From CALVZT01 sp964368755 (GTDB lineage: Bacteria; Bacillota; Clostridia; Christensenellales; UBA1242): 64,000 nucleotides of DNA. The notes under the pieces were generated by a model. That model worked only from the letters and a program-made list of their open reading frames with translations. It searched no databases and was not told the origin of the DNA. Location of the stretch: contig CAYJCR010000003.1 of assembly GCA_964368755.1 (NCBI GenBank), positions 56,247 through 120,246 of the forward strand, written 5' to 3'. Below are positions 39,101 through 48,529 of the stretch, in pieces; positions within the stretch are counted from its first letter, which is position 1, and the number at the start of each line of letters is the position of its first letter. Both the position numbers and the translations under genes were made by a program.

Positions 39101-39400
39101 TTTTGACATAGCAGTAACAAGAACTCTTCCTGCTGAAATACCAGTTACTTTGCCACTATCGCTTACGATAGCAACCAATGTATCACTTACGAAGAAACTA
39201 ACATCTTCCAAACTTGCTTTCTTCGGCTCAATATCTACTATTAATTCTACAGAACTACCTATTCCAACAGTGCCGTTCGAACCTTGTGGCAAAGACAAAG
39301 AAATGGAAGAGATTTGCTCCTTTCCACAACCGATGCTTATTCCAGCAGTCGAGACCATCAATATCAACAGTGCAATTAGATATTTGCCAACTTTTTTCAT
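24198..39400 (-). CDS. Giant surface lipoprotein with Big2, MBG-type and other Ig-like repeats (about 5015 aa)
   Basis: One gene of about 15 kb. The reading frame breaks only at a false gap (25025-25124). Collapsing the 55-base overlap joins a 4790-residue part with the C-terminal 260 residues, giving about 5015. An export signal (1-24) ends at Cys25 (ISIGC), which looks like a lipobox with Ser at -3. A Big2-like domain (about 30-112) follows, then MBG-type modules (marked by KEYGAVDPTLTY, KEYGATDPTLTY and KTYGEADPTYQY) up to about residue 900, and long arrays of YNG-started Ig-like modules with NDNGGTW and PTNAGEY motifs. An acidic link (DGEGEGEG) is near 3840. I see no LPXTG, SLH or C-terminal membrane helix. 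A likely adhesin or fibre. Confidence 0.85.
25025..25124. other. Assembly gap 3 (100 N), a contig overlap rather than missing DNA
   Basis: Bases 24970-25024 and 25125-25179 are identical (55 bases, the same overlap length as gap 2). Joining them puts the large upstream frame and the 269-codon downstream frame in phase. Confidence 0.93.
29709..30440 (-). repeat. Tandem Ig-like modules inside the giant lipoprotein
   Basis: Three successive modules of about 80 residues. Two are close copies, starting AKADVTFTWGTTTDFVYNG and AKADVTFIWTTTVGFVYDG and ending TEYRSFSVA and TEYKTFSIA. They suggest recent internal duplication within a gene otherwise built of older, diverged modules. Confidence 0.75.
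36860..37480 (-). repeat. MBG-type repeats inside the giant lipoprotein
   Basis: Three consecutive modules share the pattern K-x-Y-G-x-x-D-P-T-x-x-Y, then R-x-x-G-E-x-V-G-x-Y-A, then a terminal L-T-I-S/T-P. This is the pattern of MBG domains found in large bacterial adhesins. Confidence 0.75.
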
Positions 39401-39834
39401 TTGAATATTCCTCTTCTTTTGTTGGATTCTTTGTATACCCCTTGTGTGATTGTCCGATAATTATAACTAACTTATATGGACAACTGTTATTGTTTAATAA
39501 TGTTGACCAAAGTTTGTTTGGATGCTGATAGTAACTATTATTTTGTATTCTCGCCCTTACGACACATATGTATTCTGCAGACAATTATTTCATTCTGATA
39601 TTATTGTAAATCATTTGCTCCCAAAAGGCAAATAAATTGATTATATATAGTAAGTATATATATTATAAGTATATATACAAAAAATATCCCGACTTGCTGT
39701 TCTATTGCGCCGCAAGAGTTTACTTTGCCACATTGTTTGTTTTATAGACAACGTCATTCGAGCAAAAAAAATAGTAATTTGCTTGTACTTTTGGGAGAAT
39801 GTGTGTATACTAAAAGATACTTGAAAGGAGATAT
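39401..39834. other. Divergent intergenic region between the giant lipoprotein gene and dtd
   Basis: 434 bases, no gene. Near the lipoprotein gene lies its ribosome binding site (GAGGAA before the ATG) without a clear promoter. The middle (39636-39680) has AT-only repeats of the form TAAGTATATATA. The right end holds the dtd promoter. Confidence 0.6.
39783..39811 (+). promoter_or_regulatory. Promoter of dtd-metG
   Basis: TTGTAC (39783-39788), 17-base spacer, TATACT (39806-39811), followed by AAAGGAGA and ATG 39835. Confidence 0.7.
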
Positions 39835-40281
39835 ATGCGAGCAGTCATACAGCGTAGCAAACAGGCAACTGTGTCTATAGACAACCAAGTAGTTGGCGCC
39901 ATTGATGGTGGCCTTGTTGTTTTGCTTGGCATAGGCGAGCATGATACGATCAAAGAGATTGAATACGTTGCACGCAAAATCGCCGGACTCAGAATATTCG
40001 AAGATGAGAATGGCAAGATGAACAACAATGTTTTCTCCACTACTGGTCAGATACTTGTTATATCTAACTTCACTTTGTATGGAGAGTTGGAGTCTGGTTA
40101 TCGCCCAAGTTTCTCCAAAGCAATGATGCCCAAAGGGGCAGAGATACTTTATAACCAATTTTTAGAAGAATGTAAAAAATATGATTACAAAAAAATTGCT
40201 ACAGGTAAGTTTGGTGGAGATATGCAACTATCATTCACCAACGATGGACCTATAACAATAATAATAGATACAGACAAATAA
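39835..40281 (+). CDS. dtd: D-aminoacyl-tRNA deacylase
   Basis: 148 residues, standard DTD length. The enzyme removes D-amino acids (and glycine) wrongly attached to tRNA. Motifs: MRAVIQRSKQATVSID start, VLLGIGEHD, KIAGLRIFEDENGKMN, then SNFTLYGE in place of the usual SQFTLYA and NDGPITI in place of the NxGPVT proofreading motif. The conservative changes leave the active-site architecture recognisable. AAAGGAG lies before the ATG. It heads an operon with metG, 10 bases downstream, coupling two tRNA-charging fidelity functions. Confidence 0.93.
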   Translation: MRAVIQRSKQATVSIDNQVVGAIDGGLVVLLGIGEHDTIKEIEYVARKIAGLRIFEDENGKMNNNVFSTTGQILVISNFTLYGELESGYRPSFSKAMMPKGAEILYNQFLEECKKYDYKKIATGKFGGDMQLSFTNDGPITIIIDTDK

Positions 40282-40291
40282 GGAGTGAATA

Positions 40292-41884
40292 ATGAAAAAT
40301 ATTGTAATATGCGTTTCCTGGCCATATGCTAATAACTTCCTACATTTGGGATATATAGCAAGTTCGGTATCGGGAGACATTCTAGCAAGATATCATAGGG
40401 CTGTTGGAGACAATGTATTGATGGTTTCTGGAACAGACTCTCATGGTACAAAGATGATTCTCAAAGCCAAAGAGCAAGGCATAACTCCTAAGGAAGTAGT
40501 AGACAAATATCATGCAGGTTTTGTCAAGACTCTTAGTGATTATAGTTTCTCTTTTGATAAGTTTTCGATAACTTATGACCAATACCATAAAGATAAATGT
40601 ATCGAGATATTCAAGAAGTTATATAACAATGGTTGGTTGTATGAGAAGACTGTCACAAGACCATATTGTGACAAGTGTGGCAAGTTCGTTGCTGATACTG
40701 AGGTATCAATTGTATGCCCTCAATGTGGCAAGGTAACTAAGGCCGACAACTGCGACTGTGGATATGTACCAAGCGAGAAAGACCTCGAAGGTGCAAAGTG
40801 TCTAGTATGTGGTAGCACAACTCATCAAAAAGATAACAAAGTGCTTGTATTCAAACTATCAGCATTCAAAGATACCCTTACAAAACTACTCAATGACAAC
40901 GAGAAGTATTGGAGACAAAACAGTATCAATGAGACCAAAAAATATCTAGCTGACTTACAAGATAGAGACTTCTCTAGAGATCTAAGTTGGGGTGTCGAAC
41001 TTCCATTTGCAGGCTTTGAAGATAAGGTCTGTTGGGTATGGTGGGAAGCTCTACTTGGATATGTTACAGATGTAATGGAACTTGGCGAAGAAAAAGGATT
41101 TGATTGGCAAGATTTTTGGAAAAACGACCACGCAGTCGGTACTGAGAAAAGAATATATATGTGTCATGCCAAAGACAACATTGTTTTCCACTCTTTGTTC
41201 TTCCCTGCTATGCTTGCAGGCCTTAATGAAAATTGGGTTTTGCCAGATAGAATGGTGTCTTCAGAGTATTTGTTATTCAACGATACCAAGATAAGCAAAA
41301 GTTCCGACTTAGCATTCGGTGCCAATGATTATTCTGTTAAATATGATACTGATTCTTTGAGATTTTTCTTTACACTTTGTGGACCAGAAAAGAAAGATAT
41401 GAACTTCTCTATTGAGAACTACGCTGCAGTCCATAATGGCGAGATTGTTAATAAGTTCGCCAACCTAGTCAACAGAACTTTGAAGTTCAAGGGGCTAGAA
41501 AAATTACCTTCAGGCACAATTGATAGTGGTATAAAGAATCTCGTTGCCGAGACTTACAAACTTGCTTCTCAAGACATTGAAGCTATTGAGTTCCGTAAAG
41601 CTCTTACCGAAGTCATTAACTTGATATCTGAGACAAATAAGTTCTATGATGAACAGAAGCCTTGGGTACAGTTCAAGGAAGATATACAATCCTTCAACAA
41701 TACCATTGCAACTTGTGCGTATGTTATTGCTAACTTATCTAACCTACTTGCTCCATTTATGCCAAAGGCTTGTGAAAAGCTCAAAAATTATTTGTACCTT
41801 GAGAACAAATACACTTGGGGGCCTATTAAAAATAACGATGATGTATTATTGGATAGGGTTGCACCATTATTCGCAAGAGTATAA
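40292..41884 (+). CDS. metG: Methionyl-tRNA synthetase
   Basis: 530 residues. A class I synthetase core begins with WPYANNFLHLGY, where the HIGH signature appears as HLGY. A zinc-binding insert carries paired cysteines (CDKCG, CPQCG, CDCG, CLVCG). The catalytic loop is KISKS in place of KMSKS. The anticodon-binding helical domain follows (about 390-530). The C-terminal tRNA-binding dimerisation domain found in many MetRS is absent. It charges both initiator and elongator tRNA-Met. AAGGAG precedes the ATG. Second gene of dtd-metG. Confidence 0.94.
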   Translation: MKNIVICVSWPYANNFLHLGYIASSVSGDILARYHRAVGDNVLMVSGTDSHGTKMILKAKEQGITPKEVVDKYHAGFVKTLSDYSFSFDKFSITYDQYHKDKCIEIFKKLYNNGWLYEKTVTRPYCDKCGKFVADTEVSIVCPQCGKVTKADNCDCGYVPSEKDLEGAKCLVCGSTTHQKDNKVLVFKLSAFKDTLTKLLNDNEKYWRQNSINETKKYLADLQDRDFSRDLSWGVELPFAGFEDKVCWVWWEALLGYVTDVMELGEEKGFDWQDFWKNDHAVGTEKRIYMCHAKDNIVFHSLFFPAMLAGLNENWVLPDRMVSSEYLLFNDTKISKSSDLAFGANDYSVKYDTDSLRFFFTLCGPEKKDMNFSIENYAAVHNGEIVNKFANLVNRTLKFKGLEKLPSGTIDSGIKNLVAETYKLASQDIEAIEFRKALTEVINLISETNKFYDEQKPWVQFKEDIQSFNNTIATCAYVIANLSNLLAPFMPKACEKLKNYLYLENKYTWGPIKNNDDVLLDRVAPLFARV

Positions 41885-41977
41885 GGTTGAACACAAATAA
41901 GACTATTAGTTAATAATTTTTGCTTGCATTTTATTACTATAATGACATAATATTTTTAGTAATATAAAGTTAAATAA

Positions 41978-42010
41978 TAAAAAAGATGAGAATTAACTCA
42001 TCTTTTTTTT
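41978..42010. terminator. Bidirectional terminator between metG and the Ca-ATPase gene
   Basis: Stem AAAAGATGAG/CTCATCTTTT (41981-41990 with 41997-42006), six-base loop, T tract on plus, A tract (T on minus) on the other side. Confidence 0.9.
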
Positions 42011-42018
42011 GCTTGTAT

Positions 42019-44724
42019 TTAGTCAACTTTGTTAACAACTTGTTTCTCTTCTTTGGATGCCTTTTTCTTATCATAAAGTTTAATAAACAATTTCATAATC
42101 TCACACAAAGGTATGATGCCCATAGCAAGTGCGAATACTATTGCCCATTGTACTATTGATAGATTAACAATATGGAATATACTCTCCAAGAATGGTACTA
42201 GGCATATAACAACAGTGAGTAATATACCAGCGGCAAACGATATTATCAACAACTTATTCTTGAATGGGTTGGATCTAAATATTGAGCCATTAGTTCTTAC
42301 GTTGAACATATGGAATAATTGTATGAAGTTGAGTGTTAAGAATGCCATAGTTGTTGCTACTGCCGTACTATGGAAAGCAAATGTTCCAATCAAATATGCA
42401 GATATGGACAATGCTGTAACAAATATTCCTTGATAGATAACGGAGAATCCCGTTCTCCCTGCCAAGATGTTTCGTTTTGGATTACGAGGTTTTTTGTCCA
42501 TAATGTCCTTGTCTGCTTCTTCTACACCCAAAGCTATTGCAGGTAACGAGTCGCTTATCAGGTTGATATATAGAAGTTGTACTGGCAATAAGAATATCAT
42601 TCCAGGGAATGCTATTGTTATAGCAAATACTGACAAAACTTCGGCAATGTTCGTGCCCAATAAAAATTGAATTGTTTTCTGAATATTACGGAAGATTTTT
42701 CTTCCTTCTTCGACTGCTATGACGATAGTGGCGAAGTTGTCATCTGTCAATATAACATCGGCTACTTGCTTAGTAACTTCTGTACCAGTTATTCCCATAC
42801 CTATGCCTATGCTTGCAGTCTTAATACTTGGTGCATCGTTGACTCCATCTCCCGTCATTGCAACAACTTTGCCTTTCTCTTTGAAGGCTTTGACTATTCG
42901 CACTTTATGCTCAGGACTTACACGGACAAATACTGAATGAGTCTCAACAGCTTTTGACAATTGTTTGTCTGTCATATCATCGATTTCTCTACCTTCTAGT
43001 ACTTCATCAATGCTTTTGACCATACCTAGTTCGTTGGCTATGGCAAAAGCTGTGTCTTTGTGGTCTCCGGTTATCATTATCGCTCTCATGCCGGCACGTT
43101 TGCACTTAATAATAGCGTCTTCAACTTCTTTTCTTGGTGGATCTATCATACCTGTCAAACCAACAAATGTTAGGTCTTCTTCTTTGATTTTTATTCCAAC
43201 AAGTTTTTTATCTTCTTTGCTTACAGTAACATTGCTTATGGCATATCCGAGTACACGCAAAGCTTTGCGTCCAAGTGAATTGTTAGCCTTTTTGATATTA
43301 TCAATGTCTTCATCGGTTATCTTACGGACTGTACCATTCTCCATTATCTTTGAACATCTAGCAAGAAGCATATCTACTGCTCCTTTGGTAAAAGCCACAT
43401 ATTCTTCTTTGCCCATATGATTGACAGTTGTCATAAGCTTACGAACAGAGTCGAATGGACACTCACATACCCTTGGGTGTTCTAGTTCCACATCTTTCTT
43501 CTCTTTGAGATACTTGTCTGCATATATGACTAGTGCTGTCTCTGTTGGATCTCCAAGATACTTGTCATCTTGATGGATAGTATCGTTACATAACATCATA
43601 TTGTTAAGAAGCATTGTCCTCTCTGGACAATCAACTATCTCATCAGTTTCTACTTCAATGATTTGATTGTTATAATATAGCGACCTTACTGTCATCTTGT
43701 TCTGTGTGATTGTTCCTGTCTTGTCCGAACATATTATCTCACAACAACCAAGAGTTTCTACTGCGTGGAGTTTTCTTATTATCGCATTTTTCTTAGCAAG
43801 TCTAGTGACATCCAACGACATTATGATAGTTACAACTGCTGGCAACCCTTCCGGTATAGCGCCTACTGCTAATGCAACTGCTACCATGAACGAACCAAGT
43901 ATGGTTCCAGAATGAACTAATATATTGACTAGGAATATCGCTACTGCAATGATAAGGACTGCGATAGTAATGATTCTGCCAAGTTTGTTAAGACTTTTTT
44001 GAAGAGGGGTGTCTTCTTCATCTGCTTGGTGGAGCATATTGGCGATCTTGCCAAGTTCGGCATTTTGCCCAACAGCTACTACTACACCTTTGCCTCTTCC
44101 GTACACTACTGTACTTGAACTAAAACATAGGTTCTTTCTATCTCCAAGCGGTGTGTCTTCTTTGTATACTCTACCCTCGACCTTTTCACTTGCCACACTT
44201 TCTCCTGTTAAGGCTGATTCATCGCATTTGAGACTTGCACATTCTATTAAGTATAAGTCGGCTGGAACAATGTCTCCTGCTTCTAACACAACAACATCTC
44301 CAACTACAAGATCTGTTGTTTGCACTTCTATATGTTTGCCATCACGTATGACTTTGGCTGTGGGGCTGGACATTTTCTTCAATTCTTCCAGAGCATTTTC
44401 TGCTTTTATTTCTTGAAAAAATCCAATTAGAGCATTGACTATGACTATGACAAATATTATGACTGCATCAATGAGTTCGCTTGTTGAGTGTTGTGTAAGT
44501 GAGACAACTAACGATACAACAGCGGCGACCAACAATATGATAATCATTACATCTTTGAACTGCTCCAAGAACTTGACTATCAAACTTTTTTTCTTGCCCA
44601 TATCAAGGACATTCTTCCCATTACGTTCAAGTCTTGTGGCTGCTATCTCGCTAGATAATCCATCTTCTGATGTCTTAAACTTTTCGAATATTTCACTTTT
44701 TTTCTTATCATGAAAAGTATTCAT
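42019..44724 (-). CDS. Calcium-transporting P-type ATPase (type IIA)
   Basis: About 901 residues. A cation ATPase N-terminal domain, actuator TGES (near 173), M4 PEGLP (near 291), phosphorylation site SDKTGT (near 334), KGA nucleotide site, TGDGVNDAP hinge and a C-terminal pair-helix domain are all present. M6 reads LLYINLISDSLPAIALG, with the Asn and Asp that bind Ca2+ in SERCA-type pumps, and M4 has the Glu. So it probably exports Ca2+. ATG 44724 is favoured over TTG 44730, since AAAAGGA stands eight bases before it. It follows argS by 16 bases, probably co-transcribed. Confidence 0.92.
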   Translation of the reverse strand: MNTFHDKKKSEIFEKFKTSEDGLSSEIAATRLERNGKNVLDMGKKKSLIVKFLEQFKDVMIIILLVAAVVSLVVSLTQHSTSELIDAVIIFVIVIVNALIGFFQEIKAENALEELKKMSSPTAKVIRDGKHIEVQTTDLVVGDVVVLEAGDIVPADLYLIECASLKCDESALTGESVASEKVEGRVYKEDTPLGDRKNLCFSSSTVVYGRGKGVVVAVGQNAELGKIANMLHQADEEDTPLQKSLNKLGRIITIAVLIIAVAIFLVNILVHSGTILGSFMVAVALAVGAIPEGLPAVVTIIMSLDVTRLAKKNAIIRKLHAVETLGCCEIICSDKTGTITQNKMTVRSLYYNNQIIEVETDEIVDCPERTMLLNNMMLCNDTIHQDDKYLGDPTETALVIYADKYLKEKKDVELEHPRVCECPFDSVRKLMTTVNHMGKEEYVAFTKGAVDMLLARCSKIMENGTVRKITDEDIDNIKKANNSLGRKALRVLGYAISNVTVSKEDKKLVGIKIKEEDLTFVGLTGMIDPPRKEVEDAIIKCKRAGMRAIMITGDHKDTAFAIANELGMVKSIDEVLEGREIDDMTDKQLSKAVETHSVFVRVSPEHKVRIVKAFKEKGKVVAMTGDGVNDAPSIKTASIGIGMGITGTEVTKQVADVILTDDNFATIVIAVEEGRKIFRNIQKTIQFLLGTNIAEVLSVFAITIAFPGMIFLLPVQLLYINLISDSLPAIALGVEEADKDIMDKKPRNPKRNILAGRTGFSVIYQGIFVTALSISAYLIGTFAFHSTAVATTMAFLTLNFIQLFHMFNVRTNGSIFRSNPFKNKLLIISFAAGILLTVVICLVPFLESIFHIVNLSIVQWAIVFALAMGIIPLCEIMKLFIKLYDKKKASKEEKQVVNKVD

Positions 44725-44740
44725 AAACAATGTCCTTTTA

Positions 44741-46516
44741 TTACATTTTTTCTGGTACGTCTATTGCTAGTACCCATAGCGCTTGGGTCAATGCGTTGAG
44801 AACTAATTGCGACAAAGCAATATAGCTCTTACGCTTGTTCTCATCAGCCTCTTTGATAATCTTTGTATTGTTATAGAATGTTGAATAACTACTTGCGAGA
44901 TTGTATACACATTCGCACAAAGTATGCAAAGAATGGTCATTGTAGCACAATTCGTAACTATCAATAAGTTTGAGTATATCTATTATTATTTGTCTCTCTT
45001 CAGGAGAAGAAATATCAACAATACTTCCCGTCTCATTGGCTTTGTTGAGAAGCGACTTTATACGTGCTGCTGTATATTGTAAGTATGGACCAGTCTTGCC
45101 TTCAAAGGAAGCAAACTTATCAATGTCGAATATATAATCTTTGCTAACAAAGTTGGACAAATCTCCGAACTTCATCGCAGCAACTCCAATAGCAAGAGCC
45201 AACTTATCGTTACCTTCTATGCCATTGCTTTTGAGTTTTTCTGTAGCCTTGTTTTTGAGAAGATTAATGATATCTTCGAGCCTTATTACTCCGCCGTCAC
45301 GAGTCTTGAATGCTTTGCCATCTTTACCATTCATAGTGCCGAAACCAATATGAATAAGTTGTTGATCATTATCTACAAGTCCAGCAAGCCTTGCGCATCT
45401 AAATACCTGCTCGAAGTGCATTGCTTGTCGCTTGTCCGTGATATAAATATATTCATCATAATGACATGCTCTTTGTCTCATAAGTATAGTAGCAAGGTCG
45501 GTAGTTGCATACAAGTCCCCACCGTTAAACTTCTGTATAATAGCTGGAGGCATTGGATTCTTGTACTGAACTTTTTCATTAGGATCAGAAGGATCTTTCT
45601 TAGGCAAAGGAATATGCTCACCCTCTCTAGCCACTTCAACAATGAGAGCATCTTCGCTCTTTTTTGCCAAACCTTTGTCGATAAATATCTGTATGGTCTC
45701 CTTGGTAAGATCGGCAACTGTACTCTCTCCATACCAAAGATCATAATACGAGTTAAGTGCCTTGTAATTCTTCTCAATAAGGGTAATAGATGCCTTACGT
45801 ATCTCTTTGTATATTGTATAATAAGGCTCCTGCTTCTGTTGAATGAATAGGGTGAAGTTGTCAGCTTTTTGCTTGAACGCATCATCAACTTTTTTTCTAG
45901 CACTTGCCTTAGGATATGCAGTGTTGAGCATCTCCAAAGTTATTGTAGGTTTTGTCTTGCTTCGACCAAAATAGTAGTCAAACACACCTTCATCATCTAG
46001 CTGAGCTTCGGTAAGCCCCATCTGCAATCCCCAGTCTCCCAAGTGTGAGTCGCTGATTGCTTTGTCTCCAAGCAGTATGTATAGTCTCTTGAGACTCTCT
46101 CCAATAATAGGAGATCTAAGATGTCCTACGTGCAACTCTTTGGCTATATTTGCACCACCATAATCCATAATAACATTCTTGCTTATGCTATGCTTTTCGA
46201 CACCAACATTAGCATCTGCTAGATAGTCAGTTGCTAAGCTAGACAAGAACTTGTCTTTTGCCTTAATATTGATAAAACCCGGCCCTGCAATAGTCAACTC
46301 AAAGTTAGTTGACAAACTTGTAGCCTTATCAACTATTCTCTGTGCAAGGTCACGAGGGTTGGTGCCTTGACTCTTTGCCAAAGCAAGCGCCCCATTGCAT
46401 TGAAAATCGCAAAGAGCTGGCATATTAGAGAAACTCACTTTGGAATAACTGTCATCTAGTCCTAGTTCTTGGAATGCTTTTGACAATTGTTCGCTGATGT
46501 ATTTTTTTATTTCCAT
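44741..46516 (-). CDS. argS: Arginyl-tRNA synthetase
   Basis: 591 residues of class I ArgRS. The N-terminal Add-1 tRNA-recognition domain (about 1-115, ending AGPGFINI) is followed by the catalytic core with the HIGH motif as HVGHLRS after DYGGANIAKEL. Then come LGDWGLQMG and the C-terminal anticodon-binding domain (KTGPYLQYTAARIKS). As in many ArgRS, a canonical KMSKS is absent, and the counterpart lies in KDGKAFKTRDGGVIRL. AAAGGAAAG lies before the ATG. It sits between ychF and the Ca-ATPase on the same strand with short gaps. Confidence 0.95.
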   Translation of the reverse strand: MEIKKYISEQLSKAFQELGLDDSYSKVSFSNMPALCDFQCNGALALAKSQGTNPRDLAQRIVDKATSLSTNFELTIAGPGFINIKAKDKFLSSLATDYLADANVGVEKHSISKNVIMDYGGANIAKELHVGHLRSPIIGESLKRLYILLGDKAISDSHLGDWGLQMGLTEAQLDDEGVFDYYFGRSKTKPTITLEMLNTAYPKASARKKVDDAFKQKADNFTLFIQQKQEPYYTIYKEIRKASITLIEKNYKALNSYYDLWYGESTVADLTKETIQIFIDKGLAKKSEDALIVEVAREGEHIPLPKKDPSDPNEKVQYKNPMPPAIIQKFNGGDLYATTDLATILMRQRACHYDEYIYITDKRQAMHFEQVFRCARLAGLVDNDQQLIHIGFGTMNGKDGKAFKTRDGGVIRLEDIINLLKNKATEKLKSNGIEGNDKLALAIGVAAMKFGDLSNFVSKDYIFDIDKFASFEGKTGPYLQYTAARIKSLLNKANETGSIVDISSPEERQIIIDILKLIDSYELCYNDHSLHTLCECVYNLASSYSTFYNNTKIIKEADENKRKSYIALSQLVLNALTQALWVLAIDVPEKM

Positions 46517-46531
46517 TTATCTTTCCTTTTA

Positions 46532-47623
46532 TTAAACATTGAACTTAAATAGGCAGATATCGCCTTCTTGCATAACGTAATCTTTGCCAACACTAGCTAC
46601 TTTGCCCTTTTCTTTAGCTATTGTGTAACTACCAAGAGCTACGAGGTCATCATATTTGACAATGTCGGCTCTAATAAATCCTTTTTCAAAATCGCTATGT
46701 ATCTTACCTGCTGCTTGTGGGGCTTTGGTGCCTGTCTCAATAGTCCAAGCTCTGACTTCCTTTTCGCCTGCTGTAAGATAACTCATAAGTCCTAGGAGTT
46801 TGTAACTTGCAGCAATGAGCTTTTCGAGTCCGGCAGTCTTGATACCAAGCTCTTCTTTGAATACTTCCCTTTCTTCTGGATCTAATGTAGCAAGTTCTTC
46901 TTCTATCTTGCAACTAAGAGCAATGACTTCTGACTTTTCTTTTGTTGCATAATTTTGTACTAGTTTGACCATAGGTATATCTTCATTGCCGATATCATCT
47001 TCTGCAATGTTGGCTGCATACAATATTGGTTTGCTTGTGAGCAAGAAAAAGCTCTTGACAATCTTCTTTTCATCTTCGGTGAAGTTAATTGATCTAACAG
47101 GTAACTCTTTCTCCAAAGTTGTCTTGATTCTTTCTAACAATTCAACTTCTACCTTAGCATCTTTGTCTCCACTGCGTGCGAGTTTGATAGACTTGTCATA
47201 TCTTTTGCTTACTGTATCCATATCTGCAAGGATAAGTTCTAGGTTAATAATTTCAATATCTCTTATTGGGTCGATACTTCCTTCAACGTGAGTAATATTG
47301 CTATTAACAAAACATCTAACTACATGCACAAGTGCGTCTACTTCTCTTATATGGCTAAGAAACTTATTGCCAAGCCCCTCTCCAAGACTTGCACCTTTGA
47401 CAAGTCCTGCAATGTCTACGAATTCAATCTGTGCTGGGGTTATCTTCTTGGTATTGTACATCTTGGCAAGAACGTCAAGCCTAGTATCTGGGACATCTAC
47501 TATACCTACATTTGGCTCAATAGTACAGAATGGATAATTGGCACTCTCTGCACCTGCCTTCGTTATTGCATTGAACAATGTACTTTTGCCTACATTTGGC
47601 AATCCTATTACGCCTAATTTCAT
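46532..47623 (-). CDS. ychF: Redox-regulated ribosome-binding ATPase YchF (Obg family)
   Basis: 363 residues. G1 GLPNVGKST (7-15), switch and G3 DIAGLVKGAS, a coiled coil in the middle and a C-terminal TGS-like domain (RAWTIETGTKAPQAAGKIHSDFEKGF) are all present. YchF favours ATP over GTP and interacts with ribosomes in stress responses. No clear ribosome binding site stands before the ATG, but the gene follows the HAD phosphatase gene by 12 bases and may be translated through coupling. In Bacillus the relative also lies near oriC. Confidence 0.95.
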   Translation of the reverse strand: MKLGVIGLPNVGKSTLFNAITKAGAESANYPFCTIEPNVGIVDVPDTRLDVLAKMYNTKKITPAQIEFVDIAGLVKGASLGEGLGNKFLSHIREVDALVHVVRCFVNSNITHVEGSIDPIRDIEIINLELILADMDTVSKRYDKSIKLARSGDKDAKVEVELLERIKTTLEKELPVRSINFTEDEKKIVKSFFLLTSKPILYAANIAEDDIGNEDIPMVKLVQNYATKEKSEVIALSCKIEEELATLDPEEREVFKEELGIKTAGLEKLIAASYKLLGLMSYLTAGEKEVRAWTIETGTKAPQAAGKIHSDFEKGFIRADIVKYDDLVALGSYTIAKEKGKVASVGKDYVMQEGDICLFKFNV

Positions 47624-47635
47624 TTTTTCACACTT

Positions 47636-48415
47636 TTAATTAAATATATTTTTGACACTGTCTATGACAACTGTTGCTTTGATGTCGCTTGCGTCATACA
47701 TGCTCTGCGTTGTCTCGCCACTTTTTACGAGCACGCTAGTCAATTTGTTATTGTTGCCAAAAGCAATGTCTGTCATAAGTCTATCACCTATCATAGCAAT
47801 ATCTTTGTTTTTGTAATTGAACTTGCTCAATATAGCATCGGCAAGTGGTTTGTTGGGTTTGCCCACAATGACATCTGGCAATCTCCCTGTACTTGTTTTG
47901 ATCAAAGAAATATAACTCCCAACATCTGGAGCAAAACCATACTCTGTCGGGCAGTTAAGATCTGGATGCGTTGCAATATATGGCTTGCCATTCCTGATAA
48001 AGTGACATGCACCATCTAACATCTTGTATGTAAGTTCCGTATCATATGCAACAACGACAAGGTCTGGTTTCTTATAATCAAGTGCTATGCCACCTTTTTT
48101 GAATTCCTTTTGAAGAAGTTTTGTTCCCATAAGGTATACTTTTTTGCCTGCATAGTTTTGGTGCAAATACTCCACCGTTGCCATACCAGAAGTGTAGATG
48201 TTGTCTTTGCTTACAACTATCCCCATACGAGCTAGTTTGGCTACATAAAAATCTCTGCTACGAGAGTTGTTGTTGGTCAAAAAGCAAAAGTCAATATGGC
48301 TAGCTTTCAACTTCTCCACAAACTCCACAGCCCCATCTATTGGCTTGTTGCCAAGGTAGATAGTCCCGTCAAAGTCTATCAAGAAAAGTTTGATATTTTG
48401 CAAACTGCGTAGCAT
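47636..48415 (-). CDS. HAD-IIA family hydrolase (NagD/4-nitrophenylphosphatase-like)
   Basis: 259 residues. HAD motif I FLIDFDGTIYLG gives the nucleophilic Asp. Motif II is FLTNNNSRS, typical of the IIA subfamily. Then come motif III lysine in VIVGKPNKPL and motif IV MIGDRLMTDIAFG. The cap domain inserted between motifs II and III is type C2a. It hydrolyses small phosphate esters; NagD relatives act on nucleotides and sugar phosphates. AAAGGAAC precedes the ATG. First gene of a run HAD-ychF-argS-ATPase. Confidence 0.9.
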   Translation of the reverse strand: MLRSLQNIKLFLIDFDGTIYLGNKPIDGAVEFVEKLKASHIDFCFLTNNNSRSRDFYVAKLARMGIVVSKDNIYTSGMATVEYLHQNYAGKKVYLMGTKLLQKEFKKGGIALDYKKPDLVVVAYDTELTYKMLDGACHFIRNGKPYIATHPDLNCPTEYGFAPDVGSYISLIKTSTGRLPDVIVGKPNKPLADAILSKFNYKNKDIAMIGDRLMTDIAFGNNNKLTSVLVKSGETTQSMYDASDIKATVVIDSVKNIFN

Positions 48416-48529
48416 ATTTTTTGTTCCTTTATTAGATAATCTGATAGTTTGTTGGGCAAGTTAATGTAAGAATATATTTACAATATATACATATATTGTA
48501 AGTATACAACAAAAGAAAGAAAAATTGAA

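Noticed and set aside
25125..39400. CRISPR or tandem DNA repeats in the 25-39 kb region
   Set aside because: The repeats are protein modules with diverged DNA; no short regularly spaced direct repeats are seen.
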